Part shown: one piece after another, positions 18,942 through 27,814 of the stretch
Numbering within the stretch: the stretch's first letter is position 1
How the letters are laid out: every line of letters starts with the position of its first letter
Assembly (NCBI RefSeq): GCF_020295405.1
Contig: NZ_JADEYP010000004.1
Location: forward strand, 1-64,000
Direction: 5' to 3'
Source: Sphingobacterium bovistauri
GTDB taxonomy: Bacteria > Bacteroidota > Bacteroidia > Sphingobacteriales > Sphingobacteriaceae
Length of the DNA: 64,000 nt
Made by a program: the position numbers and the translations under genes
Notes under the pieces: generated by a model
Seen by the model: the letters and a program-made list of their open reading frames with translations, nothing else
The model's database searches: none
Told to the model about the DNA's origin: nothing

Positions 18942-19710
18942 AATCTAGATTTAATTGAATATATGGGTAAATAACACGTGTCAAATACAATCCATGCGCC
19001 GGCACAGATGTCCCAGCTTTCGAACGACTTTTACTTTCTAATACCTCCTGCATATATGAGATTGGCTTACCTTTTACACCGATCTCTAATAACGTACCTA
19101 CAATAGCGCGAACCATATTACGCAAGAAACGATCTGCAGTAATATGAAAAACAAAACCGTCTCCATTTTGTTCCCAACGAGCTTCTTTGATTGTGCAAAT
19201 ATTAGTAAAAACCTGTGTATTAGATTTACTAAAACATTCGAAATCTTTGGTCCCTAACATCAATTGTGCAGCTTCATTCATTTTCTGCAGATCTGGAATA
19301 TCACGCAATAACCAAGATTTGTTGATCAAAAATGGATTTTTTGTACTGTGAATATGATACTCATATGAGCGTTCGGTCGCATCAAAGCGTGCGTGTGCGT
19401 CCGATGCAACCTCGATAATTCGTTGAACGGATATATCGTACGGCAACAAAGAGTTGATGGACAATAAAGCTCGATTTGGATTATCTAACAAGACTTTGTT
19501 TGCACTATCAAAATGCACATACAATTGTTTTGCATGTACCCCTGTATCGGTACGTCCTGCGCCAATGGTCTCCACTTCCTCTCGTAAAAATGTATGCAAA
19601 GCGTGGTTTAATTTTTCTTGTACAGCTATAGCATTTGGCTGAAGTTGCCAACCGTGGTAGGCTGTTCCGTCATAGGCTATCTCTAAAAAAAATCTTTTCA
19701 TGTCGTTCAC
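18928..19710 (-). CDS. truA: tRNA pseudouridine(38-40) synthase TruA
   Basis: TruA converts U38-U40 of the tRNA anticodon arm to pseudouridine. The 260-residue length is normal. The catalytic Asp is D55 in GAGRTDTGVHA; other family blocks are IAYDGTAYHGWQ (11-22), FDATERSYEYHI and FLRNMVRAIVGTLLEIG. A second ATG at 19701 (MKRFFLE) may be the true start, because a TACCTTTG box at 19715-19722 puts the likely transcription start almost at 19710. The gene overlaps the following ABC transporter gene by 14 bases. Confidence 0.96.
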   Translation of the reverse strand: MNDMKRFFLEIAYDGTAYHGWQLQPNAIAVQEKLNHALHTFLREEVETIGAGRTDTGVHAKQLYVHFDSANKVLLDNPNRALLSINSLLPYDISVQRIIEVASDAHARFDATERSYEYHIHSTKNPFLINKSWLLRDIPDLQKMNEAAQLMLGTKDFECFSKSNTQVFTNICTIKEARWEQNGDGFVFHITADRFLRNMVRAIVGTLLEIGVKGKPISYMQEVLESKSRSKAGTSVPAHGLYLTRVIYPYIQLNLDFETR

Positions 19711-19714
19711 TCAA

Positions 19715-19722
19715 CAAAGGTA
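19715..19722 (-). promoter_or_regulatory. -7 box of truA
   Basis: TACCTTTG on the minus strand fits TAnnTTTG. It ends only about 5 bases before the upstream ATG (19710), so the mRNA has a very short or absent leader; the ATG at 19701 would leave about 10 bases. Confidence 0.45.
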
Positions 19723-19776
19723 AAAAAATACTGTAACCGATAAGATAGAACAAAGTCATATTTCTGTGGTTTATAT

Positions 19777-19784
19777 TATATTTG
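19777..19784 (+). promoter_or_regulatory. -7 box of the DUF4293 gene
   Basis: TATATTTG, 28 bases before the ATG at 19813, matches TAnnTTTG. No clear -33 element. Confidence 0.45.
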
Positions 19785-19812
19785 TAGTATTGTCATAAGA
19801 TTAAAAAAAGAT

Positions 19813-20286
19813 ATGATTCAACGTATTCAAACAATTTGGTTGTTATTAGCAACGGTAGTTATTTTAGGGCTATTTATGTTTCCATACTTAAACTACATTG
19901 ATTTGGTAGGATTAGGTAAAAAGTTATTTGTGACTGGCGAATATTCTGCTGTGAATAATGAGTCTGTCAAGCAAAGCAGCTTTTTATTACAAACTATAGC
20001 AACAGTTGTAGTCGCTTTAGTTCCATTGATTACTATTTTTCAGTTCAAAAACAGAAAACTTCAAATCAAGTTAATCTATTTATCTATCGTTTTGATTGCA
20101 CTTTTGGGTGTTTGGATGTATGTAAGTTCTATTTCTACACTAGCACTTATTTCACAAAATTTTGGAGCTAACAATATTGGAGTCGGCTTTTTTCTATTAC
20201 CAATTGCAATAATCATTTTAGCGATGGCAATAGGTGGTATCCGCAAAGACGAGAAATTGATTAAATCAGCAGATAGATTACGTTAA
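19813..20286 (+). CDS. DUF4293 family membrane protein
   Basis: A 157-residue protein with four membrane helices at about residues 6-26, 58-78, 84-105 and 120-140. The opening MIQRIQTIWLLLATVVI is the hallmark of the Bacteroidota family DUF4293. The loop between helices 1 and 2 (about residues 28-55) is polar and would be periplasmic. The function is unknown. It is followed 4 bases later by a secreted-protein gene, so the two probably share an mRNA. Confidence 0.88.
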   Translation: MIQRIQTIWLLLATVVILGLFMFPYLNYIDLVGLGKKLFVTGEYSAVNNESVKQSSFLLQTIATVVVALVPLITIFQFKNRKLQIKLIYLSIVLIALLGVWMYVSSISTLALISQNFGANNIGVGFFLLPIAIIILAMAIGGIRKDEKLIKSADRLR

Positions 20287-20290
20287 TACG

Positions 20291-20752
20291 ATGAATAGAT
20301 TCCTTTTATCTCTCTTAGTTACAGCATTAGCGTATTCATTTTCTTTTGCACAAGAAAAGCCTGAACGCAATTCTATAGACATCAATGAGATCGAGGTTTG
20401 GACCAAAAGTGTACAATTGTCTGCTAAAGGCGATACTGCAACTATAGAACTGTATTTGCAGAGTTATTTGAAAAACCCGAGAGAATTTAAGCTAAATACT
20501 TTTTCAAGCGGTTTGCTAAGTGGAAATGAAAAGCCATTATGGTATCATTCGATGCAGATGGGTAAGGTTCATGTGCGTCTTGAGGATAAACAAAATTATC
20601 TACATTATCTATTGACACGGAATGAGCCAGTTGTATTAACAATCAAGACAGGCGGTTGGAAAAAACAATGGGGAAAACCTAAACAATTAAAATTGGCGAT
20701 TGAAGATTTCGAAGAACAAGGAAAAATTTTAGAATATACAATTGATTTGTAA
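20291..20752 (+). CDS. Secreted protein of unknown function
   Basis: A 153-residue protein with a clear signal peptide (cleavage near FSFAQEKP). The mature part is short beta-rich sequence without recognised motif: EVWTKSVQLSAKGDTATIEL, then YLQSYLKNPREFKLN and a terminal IEDFEEQGKILEYTIDL. No cysteines suggest a disulfide and there is no lipobox. It follows the DUF4293 gene at 4 bases and ends in a shared terminator. It might be a small periplasmic beta-sandwich, but I do not recognise a family. Confidence 0.7.
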   Translation: MNRFLLSLLVTALAYSFSFAQEKPERNSIDINEIEVWTKSVQLSAKGDTATIELYLQSYLKNPREFKLNTFSSGLLSGNEKPLWYHSMQMGKVHVRLEDKQNYLHYLLTRNEPVVLTIKTGGWKKQWGKPKQLKLAIEDFEEQGKILEYTIDL

Positions 20753-20753
20753 C

Positions 20754-20784
20754 AATAAAGCCTCGAAATTTTCGAGGCTTTATT
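20754..20784. terminator. Bidirectional terminator
   Basis: A 14-bp stem (20754-20767 with 20771-20784) with a 3-base loop lies between two convergent genes, one ending at 20752 and the other at 20788. Confidence 0.8.
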
Positions 20785-20787
20785 ACT

Positions 20788-21327
20788 TTATCTAGAGTAA
20801 CGGAACTGTTGTTTGTCCATCATTCCCATTTGATCTTTCATCATTTTGATCTGATCCGCCAACAATTTGTTTTTGTCTGCACGTTTTGCTTCTTGTAAGT
20901 ATTTTTCAGCTTCGCGTTTGTTGCGTTTTGCCATCATTACACCTGCTAGGCTCAATTTTGCCAAAGCTACGTTGTGATCCATATGTAAGCCTAATGAAAG
21001 TGCTTTTTTGAAAAATTTCTCTGATTGCAATGGAGCACGTTGAGATTCCATAAGCCCCAATAACAACTGATAATATCCATGTTGAGCTGGAATAAGTTGC
21101 TTCTCGTAATTCGTAATTTTACTCAACCATTTTTCTGCATTGACAGTATCCTGTTTACGAAAATACCATTGTGTAATAAGCATATATTCGTGAAAGAAAA
21201 CAGTCACCCAAGCCAAAATTGTAACTAGAATACCTAAAATACCCCAGCCCCAATATCCAAACCAAAATAATACAACTGTACCTACTAAAAGTAAACAGCT
21301 AATAATAATACGCACTAAATTTGACAT
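20788..21327 (-). CDS. Membrane-anchored TPR-like protein
   Basis: A 179-residue protein with two hydrophobic helices at residues 5-22 and 26-46, followed by a helical, repeat-like domain. The units around residues 57-85 (QDTVNAEKWLSKITNYEKQL) and 95-150 (AEKFFKKAL-type and NVALAKLSLAGVMMAKRNKR) have the spacing of TPR helices. The C-terminus is Met/Lys-rich (MMKDQMGMMDKQQ). TPR domains mediate protein contacts; the partner is unknown. It is a single gene. Confidence 0.68.
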   Translation of the reverse strand: MSNLVRIIISCLLLVGTVVLFWFGYWGWGILGILVTILAWVTVFFHEYMLITQWYFRKQDTVNAEKWLSKITNYEKQLIPAQHGYYQLLLGLMESQRAPLQSEKFFKKALSLGLHMDHNVALAKLSLAGVMMAKRNKREAEKYLQEAKRADKNKLLADQIKMMKDQMGMMDKQQFRYSR

Positions 21328-21389
21328 CTCTTCTTGTTGTAGTTTCTAAAACGCAAATATCCATTAATTTAAGTAGTTATGCAAACATG

Positions 21390-21422
21390 TTTGTATGATT
21401 AAAAGCGAAAAATGTACTTTTG
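21390..21422 (+). promoter_or_regulatory. Full Bacteroidota promoter of ung
   Basis: TTTG (21390-21393), 21 bp, then TACTTTTG (21415-21422). The expected transcription start coincides with the ATG at 21427, so the ung mRNA may be leaderless. It also rules out the in-frame ATG at 21412, which lies before the -7 box. Confidence 0.65.
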
Positions 21423-21426
21423 TGCT

Positions 21427-22101
21427 ATGGAAAATTTGTACGACGAAAGTTGGGCGCCTATTTTAAAGCCTTTGATGCAACAAGATTATATGAAAAAATT
21501 GTCTGCTTTTGTTCAACAAGAACGTAAGCAATTTGAAATATTTCCTCCTCAAAGCTTGGTTTTTAACGCGTTTCTATTGACGCCATTGCACGATGTGAAA
21601 GTTGTCATATTGGGGCAAGATCCGTACCATAATATAGGCCAAGCGCATGGGTTGTCGTTTTCTGTACCTCAAGGAATCGCTTTTCCTCCATCCTTAAAAA
21701 ATATTTTTGCTGAGCTTTCAACGGATATTGAAGGTTTTCAAATTCCGCAATCTGGAGATTTGACAAAATGGGCAACTCAAGGTGTATTATTATTGAATGC
21801 TACATTGACAGTTAGAGCACATCAAGCTGCTTCGCACCAAAAGCAGGGTTGGGAAAGTTTCACCGATCAGATTATTGAAAAGATTTCTACCGAACTGGAA
21901 AATGTAGTTTTTGTATTGTGGGGTTCTTACGCGCAAAAAAAATCAGTTCTTATTGATGAAAAGAAACATTTAATTCTTAAAGCTGTACATCCTTCACCAT
22001 TATCCGTATACAGAGGCTTCTTTGGAAGTAAGCCTTTTTCGAAAGCTAACAATTATTTAGTTACGTATGGAAGAAGTTCAATTAATTGGAAATTGACTTA
22101 A
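21427..22101 (+). CDS. ung: Uracil-DNA glycosylase (family 1)
   Basis: Ung removes uracil from DNA and starts base-excision repair. From the ATG at 21427 it has 224 residues, the usual length. The water-activating motif GQDPYH and the DNA-intercalation motif HPSPLSVYRGF are both intact, with the uracil-binding LLLNATLTV between them. The start is chosen because an exact promoter (21390-21422) ends 4 bases before it. The stop overlaps that of the convergent neighbour through a shared TTAA (22098-22101). Confidence 0.97.
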   Translation: MENLYDESWAPILKPLMQQDYMKKLSAFVQQERKQFEIFPPQSLVFNAFLLTPLHDVKVVILGQDPYHNIGQAHGLSFSVPQGIAFPPSLKNIFAELSTDIEGFQIPQSGDLTKWATQGVLLLNATLTVRAHQAASHQKQGWESFTDQIIEKISTELENVVFVLWGSYAQKKSVLIDEKKHLILKAVHPSPLSVYRGFFGSKPFSKANNYLVTYGRSSINWKLT

Positions 22102-23171
22102 GCGTAACGCTCTTTAATATTTTCAAAATCGTATTTGTCGTTTTCTAATCTTTCTAGATGATTTATACGAATTTTCTTGTTGTTCTGCTCTATATGTGTA
22201 AATAACAAATGACTATCGTAAGTGATTTGATAAGGGGTACTTAAATCAATTGGCTCAACAGATTCACCTAAAACAACATATTCTAATTTCCCTGAGGAAG
22301 CAAACCTTTTTACGATAAATTGATTTATATTGTCAGCTGATGAGATCGTATACCAAGCCCCATCACCTACACCACCTAGATACATAGCCTCTTTTGGAAG
22401 GGTTATTGGTTTTGATCGGTAATTCATGCCACCTATTATTAAATCATTTGGAAATAAAGCTGATTTTTTGTGTGAAACATTATCACTCAATTGCTTTACC
22501 AGGAACCAAAATGATTGAAATCTGTTCATTTTGAAACTTTTAATCCCTTCATCTGGTAGGTATGAATAGATGATGCGATCTTCGGCTGTATTGACAAGAT
22601 TACTAACAGGGCTGCTTTTAATTGTTTCGGGGAGATTTATATAATGCCAGAAGTGATACTTTGTTGATGATTTCATTAACATACGTGTTATAAATCGTGA
22701 ACAATTGTTATTGTTTTTTGCAACGGCACCATAAGGAAATGTCCCTTGTTCAACGCATTCATCACCATAAGCTTTTGCTTTTTCAAAATTTATACCTTCG
22801 ACAATAGAAAAATATAATTTACCATCCCCATACATCGCAGGTTTAAGGTCTTCGAAAAGCCTAATTATTTCCTCAATATTTGCTATTTTATTATTGCTGA
22901 TTACCGCTTTCATCGAAATATCTAAAAGCGGATCAGAGTTTTTAGATCGAGCTCTACCGTAGCCACGAGGTGTAATATAGCGGCCAAAGTCATAGAAATA
23001 CATCTCTCCATTTTGGTGATTAACAATAACAACTCCTGTGTGACCAACTTTGAAGTTTAGATTTTTTACCAAACCAATTTTTTTGAAAAACATCATCCAT
23101 TTTTCATCACCACGTATAGTGGCGTCTGGCCAAGTTAAGATAATTGCAAAGTCTCGATAATCAGTATTCAT
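22098..23171 (-). CDS. Permuted papain-fold (YiiX/NlpC-like) candidate, DUF6695-like
   Basis: A 357-residue cytoplasmic-looking protein with no signal peptide. It carries a His in VGHTGVVIV (H44), an acidic YFYDFGRY strand, and later a Cys in NNNNCSRFI (C157). This His-before-Cys order is that of circularly permuted NlpC/P60 or YiiX-type papain-like folds, which act as amidases, peptidases or lipid hydrolases. I recall similar Bacteroidota proteins as DUF6695, but the name is from memory. The second half (about 190-357) has no known motif. It lies directly after an Lrp/AsnC regulator gene with no gap (23171/23172), so they are one transcript. The catalytic reading is inference. Confidence 0.65.
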   Translation of the reverse strand: MNTDYRDFAIILTWPDATIRGDEKWMMFFKKIGLVKNLNFKVGHTGVVIVNHQNGEMYFYDFGRYITPRGYGRARSKNSDPLLDISMKAVISNNKIANIEEIIRLFEDLKPAMYGDGKLYFSIVEGINFEKAKAYGDECVEQGTFPYGAVAKNNNNCSRFITRMLMKSSTKYHFWHYINLPETIKSSPVSNLVNTAEDRIIYSYLPDEGIKSFKMNRFQSFWFLVKQLSDNVSHKKSALFPNDLIIGGMNYRSKPITLPKEAMYLGGVGDGAWYTISSADNINQFIVKRFASSGKLEYVVLGESVEPIDLSTPYQITYDSHLLFTHIEQNNKKIRINHLERLENDKYDFENIKERYA

Positions 23172-23642
23172 TTAATATTCTAACGGCACTATTGGTTCTT
23201 TCTTCGAAGTCGACATAATCATCATTGTTTGGAAGGTTTTCACAAACGGGATTTTTGATATCTTCTCCATGATTACAGCTTCGTATGCTTTGATGTCTTT
23301 GACGTATACTTTCAGGATAAAATCACAGTTCCCTGTTACGTGATGACATTCTGTTACTTCTGGAATGGCTTTCACGGCTTCAACAAATTCAGGAATTGCG
23401 TTGTGCGTATGAAAGTCCAATGATATTTGAATAAAAGATTTGATACCCAAGCCAAGTTTTTCTTCATCAACAAAAGCGTGATAACTTTTGATAAAGCCTG
23501 AGTTCTCCAATTTACGAACACGTTCCAAAGTGGGAGCTGGCGATAGACCAATATTTGTCGCTAATTGTAAATTCGTGATACGGCCATTTTCTTGTAAAAG
23601 GCGCAATATCTTTAAATCCAGTTTGTCGAGTTGGTAAGACAT
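23172..23642 (-). CDS. Lrp/AsnC family transcriptional regulator
   Basis: A 156-residue regulator from the ATG at 23642. The N-terminal helix-turn-helix (LDLKILRLLQENGRITN, then LATNIGLSPAPTLERVRKLE) and the C-terminal RAM ligand-binding domain (ITGNCDFILKV-like segment HHVTGNCDFILKVYV) are in the standard order. Such proteins sense amino acids and control their metabolism. An upstream in-frame ATG at 23675 would add 11 residues with no domain support. The next gene, a papain-like candidate, begins immediately after the stop. The ligand is unknown. Confidence 0.93.
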   Translation of the reverse strand: MSYQLDKLDLKILRLLQENGRITNLQLATNIGLSPAPTLERVRKLENSGFIKSYHAFVDEEKLGLGIKSFIQISLDFHTHNAIPEFVEAVKAIPEVTECHHVTGNCDFILKVYVKDIKAYEAVIMEKISKIPFVKTFQTMMIMSTSKKEPIVPLEY

Positions 23643-24074
23643 GGTAAATCTTTCTTCTAATTGTAAATATAACAAATATTATACAATAATATGTCTTTTT
23701 GAAGAACTAATCTAGTTGTTTAAGTTGTGGTTTATAAAATATTGTTAGGTGAAATACGGAAGCGTTTGAAAAAGAGTCTTTTTTTTGTTGATAGCTTAAT
23801 TTTGTTATCTGATAGGGGTAATTTTGCCTATAGATTTTAATTATAGAAATGTTACGTCGATATAGTTTAATGTTATATAAGATCATTTTTTTGTCAAAAT
23901 AAATCAACAAAATCGTCTTGAACACACTAAGAAGTGACTTTTGTCATTAAAAAGCCTAAAATACCGTTTCTAAGCCTCAAAATATGCTACATTATTGGTA
24001 ATTATATCGTAACTTTGTAGTCCCAAAAAGGTCAGTTATAATAGTTTGGCTTACTAAAAGGGGAAGCATTAAAT
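23643..24074. other. Divergent intergenic region, lrp/sufB
   Basis: About 430 AT-rich bases between the Lrp-type regulator and sufB. It holds the sufB -7 box (24010-24017) and presumably the promoter of the regulator. A 72-codon open frame on the minus strand (23707-23925) has no family resemblance and looks random. No hairpin terminator or RNA gene was seen. Confidence 0.5.
24010..24017 (+). promoter_or_regulatory. -7 box of the suf operon
   Basis: TAACTTTG matches TAnnTTTG 57 bases before the sufB ATG, leaving a leader of about 50 bases. Confidence 0.45.
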
Positions 24075-25526
24075 ATGAGTACCAAAGACGACGAATTACT
24101 GAAAGAGCTGGAGCAAGAAGAATATAAATACGGTTTCACGACTGATATTGAGATGGATATTGCTCCCAAAGGATTGAACGAAGATACAATTCGCCTAATA
24201 TCATCTAAAAAAAATGAGCCTGAATGGTTGCTGGAATGGCGATTGAAAGCTTTCCGTCACTTCCTTTCTATGGATATGCCGACTTGGCAAAATTTTGATA
24301 ACCCAGAGGTAGATTTTCAAGAATTATCTTACTATGCTGCGCCAAAACCCAAAAAGCAATTGGAAAGCATGGACGAGGTAGATCCTGAATTATTGGAAAC
24401 ATTTGCCAAATTAGGTATTCCTTTGGATGAGCAAAAGATTTTAGCTGGAGTAGTTGCTGTAGATGCTGTATTTGACTCGGTATCAGTAAAAACTACTTTC
24501 CGTGAAAAGTTAAAAGAAAAAGGTGTTATTTTCTGTTCATTTGGTGAGGCTGTGCAAGAGCACCCAGAGCTTATCAAAGAATATTTGGGTACTGTTGTTC
24601 CTCAAACAGATAATATCTATGCAGCTTTGAACTCAGCTGTATTCTCTGACGGTTCTTTTGTATATATTCCTAAAGGTGTACACTGTCCGATGGAATTGTC
24701 TACGTACTTCCGTATCAATGCACAAAATACGGGACAATTTGAACGTACGTTGATTATTGCGGACGAAGGTTCTTACGTTTCTTATTTAGAGGGATGTACA
24801 GCGCCTATGCGTGATGAGAATCAACTACACGCGGCAGTTGTCGAGTTAATCGCAATGAAAGACGCGGAAATCAAATATTCTACTGTTCAAAACTGGTATC
24901 CTGGTGATAAAGACGGTAAAGGTGGTATTTTCAATTTCGTAACCAAACGTGGTATTTGTAAAGGCGATAATTCTAAAATTTCGTGGACACAGGTAGAAAC
25001 TGGTTCTGCTATTACATGGAAATATCCTGGAGTTATCTTGAAAGGTGATAATTCGGTTGGTGAATTTTACTCTGTAGCCATGACGCGTAATATGCAGGTG
25101 GCAGATACAGGTACGAAAATGATCCACTTGGGTAAAAACACGAAATCTAAGATTGTTTCCAAAGGTATTTCTGCGGGTAAATCACACAATAGCTACAGAG
25201 GTTTAGTGAAAATAGGTCCTAACGCTGATAACTCACGTAACTTCACGCAATGTGACTCATTGTTGATTGGTGACCGTTGTGGAGCACATACATTCCCATA
25301 CATTGAGAATAAAAATAAAACAGCAAAACTAGAGCACGAGGCTACAACTTCAAAAATCGGTGAAGACCAAGTTTTCTACTTGAATCAACGCGGTATCGAT
25401 TCGGAAAAAGCCGTAGGATTAATCGTAAACGGTTATGCGAAGGAAGTATTGAACCAATTGCCAATGGAGTTTGCTGTAGAAGCGCAAAAATTATTAGCGA
25501 TCTCGTTAGAAGGTTCGGTAGGATAA
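24075..25526 (+). CDS. sufB: Fe-S cluster assembly scaffold subunit SufB
   Basis: SufB with SufC and SufD forms the SufBC2D complex on which Fe-S clusters are built. The 483-residue length is typical. Family blocks are [20 protein letters not shown] near residue 155, [18 protein letters not shown] near 198, and the C-terminal [20 protein letters not shown] near 395, which carries the region of the cysteine that receives sulfur. It is the first gene of a sufBCD operon. A short AT-rich gap of 85 bases separates it from sufC. Confidence 0.98.
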   Translation: MSTKDDELLKELEQEEYKYGFTTDIEMDIAPKGLNEDTIRLISSKKNEPEWLLEWRLKAFRHFLSMDMPTWQNFDNPEVDFQELSYYAAPKPKKQLESMDEVDPELLETFAKLGIPLDEQKILAGVVAVDAVFDSVSVKTTFREKLKEKGVIFCSFGEAVQEHPELIKEYLGTVVPQTDNIYAALNSAVFSDGSFVYIPKGVHCPMELSTYFRINAQNTGQFERTLIIADEGSYVSYLEGCTAPMRDENQLHAAVVELIAMKDAEIKYSTVQNWYPGDKDGKGGIFNFVTKRGICKGDNSKISWTQVETGSAITWKYPGVILKGDNSVGEFYSVAMTRNMQVADTGTKMIHLGKNTKSKIVSKGISAGKSHNSYRGLVKIGPNADNSRNFTQCDSLLIGDRCGAHTFPYIENKNKTAKLEHEATTSKIGEDQVFYLNQRGIDSEKAVGLIVNGYAKEVLNQLPMEFAVEAQKLLAISLEGSVG

Positions 25527-25611
25527 AAAATAAATAAGAAGATAGAATTTGAAAATGTGATTGAGCTAAAGTCTCATCCCGCATACATCAATACTCAATA
25601 CTATAAAAGAA

Positions 25612-26370
25612 ATGTTATCAATAAAGAATTTGCAAGCGTCTGTTGAAGACAAACAAATATTAAAAGGATTAAACTTAGAAGTTAAAGCTGGAGAAGTTCA
25701 CGCGATTATGGGACCTAACGGTGCTGGTAAAAGTACATTAGGTAATGTATTAGCGGGACGTGATTCGTACGAAGTAACTGCTGGCGAAGCATTATTAGAT
25801 GGTGTAGATTTATTAGATTTATCTCCAGAAGATCGTGCTCGTGAAGGTTTGTTTTTGGCTTTTCAATACCCAGTTGAAATCCCAGGAGTATCAAACATCA
25901 ATTTCTTAAAAACTGCTGTTAATGATATTCGTGAATATAAAGGTCTTCCTCCGATGGAAGCTAAAGAATTCTTAGCGATGGTAAAAGAGAAACAAAAATT
26001 AGTAGAGTTCTCTGCTAATTTAGCTAATCGTTCGTTGAACGAAGGTTTCTCAGGTGGTGAGAAAAAACGCAACGAAATATTCCAATTAGCGATGTTGAAT
26101 CCAAAATTGGCTATTCTAGATGAAACAGATTCGGGTTTAGATATCGATGCTTTGCGTATCGTAGCTAATGGAGTGAATCAACTGCGTTCTGAAGGTAATG
26201 CTTTCGTAGTAATCACCCACTACCAACGTTTATTAGATTATATCGTTCCAGATTTCGTTCACGTATTGCACAATGGTCGTATTGTAAAAACAGGACCAAA
26301 AGAATTAGCATTAGAATTAGAAGAAAAAGGATACGACTGGTTAAAAGACTTAGATACGCAGAATGCCTAA
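25612..26370 (+). CDS. sufC: Fe-S cluster assembly ATPase SufC
   Basis: SufC is the ABC-type ATPase of the SufBC2D complex. The 252-residue protein has Walker A GPNGAGKST (about residues 34-42), the SufC signature FSGGEKKRNEIFQ in place of the standard LSGGQ, Walker B LAILDETDSGLDIDALR and the His in THYQRLL. The ATG at 25612 is well placed. It lies between sufB and sufD in the usual order. Confidence 0.98.
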   Translation: MLSIKNLQASVEDKQILKGLNLEVKAGEVHAIMGPNGAGKSTLGNVLAGRDSYEVTAGEALLDGVDLLDLSPEDRAREGLFLAFQYPVEIPGVSNINFLKTAVNDIREYKGLPPMEAKEFLAMVKEKQKLVEFSANLANRSLNEGFSGGEKKRNEIFQLAMLNPKLAILDETDSGLDIDALRIVANGVNQLRSEGNAFVVITHYQRLLDYIVPDFVHVLHNGRIVKTGPKELALELEEKGYDWLKDLDTQNA

Positions 26371-26396
26371 TCGGTCATCGATAAAAATTTAAGGTC

Positions 26397-27728
26397 ATGA
26401 GCGGATTGATAACAAATAACATGAGTACAACAATAGCAAACTCTTTATTCGAGCAGTTAACATCTATTTTTCAAGAATTAGAGGTGACAAATGAGCCTTC
26501 TTCTTTGAAAGCTATTCGTCAAGAAGCCTTCGCAAAATTTGAAAAACAAGGTTTCCCAACTGTAAAGAATGAGGAATGGAAATATACAAACATTCATTCT
26601 TTGATCAACAAAACTTATTTGTTGAATGAAGATGTGGATGTTGCGAATTTGGATTTAAGCAAAGCGGATATTCCAGAATTGGATGCACACCGTATTGTAT
26701 TGATCAATGGTCAATATGTGTTGGCTTTTTCTTCGTTAGAAGATGAAGTCGGTGTAACGGTGAAGCCTATCGAAGAGGCTGTTGAAGAAGCGAATTTTCA
26801 AAAACACTTCGGTCAATATGCAGACAAAACAGATAATGCATTAGTCGCTTTAAATACAGCTTTATATACTTCTGGTATCTATTTATCAGTAGGTAAAAGC
26901 AAAGTGGTATCAAAACCATTACATATTGTTCACGTAGCGACAGGTGGCGCAGAATTTTTCTCGCAAACTAGAAATTTGTTCGTTGTAGAAGCAAATGCTG
27001 AGGTGGAGATTGTAGAATCTTTTATAACATTAGAAAATACAGCAAAAAACTTACATAACAAGGTTACAGAAATCTTCGTAGATGAAAATGCAAAAGTGCA
27101 ACACTATTACCTTCAAGTGGCTGATGCAGTAAGTAACTATATCAATCATACAGAAGTATACCAAACGAAATATAGCTTGTACAATAACTACAACTGTAAT
27201 TTCCCAGGTGCGGCTTTTGTACGTAATAATATCAATGTACGTTTGGATGCAGAGAATGTAGAATCACATTTGTATGGAATCAACTTATTAGCAGATAAAC
27301 AATTGGTAGATAATCACACGGTCGTAGATCATTTGAAGCCACACTGTGAGTCGTACGAATGGTACAAAAACATTCCTCAAGATGAATCTACAGCTGTTTT
27401 CAACGGTAAGATCTTTGTTCAATTGGATGCACAAAAAACAAATGCGTTCCAACAAAACAACAATATGTTGATTGGTGATAAATCTACAGTGTACACAAAA
27501 CCTCAGTTGGAAATTTTTGCTGATGACGTTAAATGTTCACATGGTTGTACTATGGGGCAGTTTGATGATGATGCTTTATTCTACTTAAGAGCTAGAGGTA
27601 TAGGTGAAGAATCGGCTCGCATTTTATTGGTACATGCTTTTGCATTTGATGTGACATCGCGTTTCAATAATGAATCCGTTAGGAATTACGTGGAAGATTT
27701 AGTCGCTAAAGGATTAGATAGAAAATAA
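26397..27728 (+). CDS. sufD: Fe-S cluster assembly protein SufD
   Basis: SufD is the SufB paralogue that completes the SufBC2D scaffold and helps iron entry. The ORF has 443 residues; an ATG at 26421 (MSTTIANSLFEQL) may be the real start and would give 435. The C-terminal beta-helix ends in KCSHGCTMGQFDDDALFYLRARG, the SufD signature. A terminator follows at once, so the operon ends here: sufS and sufE, often next in Bacteroidota, are not in this window. Confidence 0.96.
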   Translation: MSGLITNNMSTTIANSLFEQLTSIFQELEVTNEPSSLKAIRQEAFAKFEKQGFPTVKNEEWKYTNIHSLINKTYLLNEDVDVANLDLSKADIPELDAHRIVLINGQYVLAFSSLEDEVGVTVKPIEEAVEEANFQKHFGQYADKTDNALVALNTALYTSGIYLSVGKSKVVSKPLHIVHVATGGAEFFSQTRNLFVVEANAEVEIVESFITLENTAKNLHNKVTEIFVDENAKVQHYYLQVADAVSNYINHTEVYQTKYSLYNNYNCNFPGAAFVRNNINVRLDAENVESHLYGINLLADKQLVDNHTVVDHLKPHCESYEWYKNIPQDESTAVFNGKIFVQLDAQKTNAFQQNNNMLIGDKSTVYTKPQLEIFADDVKCSHGCTMGQFDDDALFYLRARGIGEESARILLVHAFAFDVTSRFNNESVRNYVEDLVAKGLDRK

Positions 27729-27751
27729 TTAGTAGTGTAGTTTTATATTTT

Positions 27752-27786
27752 AAAAGCGTCTAGGAAGGAATTCTTAGACGCTTTTT
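27752..27786 (+). terminator. Terminator of the sufBCD operon
   Basis: A 15-bp stem with one G-U pair (27752-27766 with 27771-27785) is followed by a T-run. Confidence 0.82.
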
Positions 27787-27814
27787 AAGTATTTTTAATC
27801 TTTAATAACCCAAA

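Noticed and set aside
23707..23925. 72-codon minus-strand frame upstream of sufB
   Set aside because: No recognisable motif; AT-rich spacer and composition unlike the genes.
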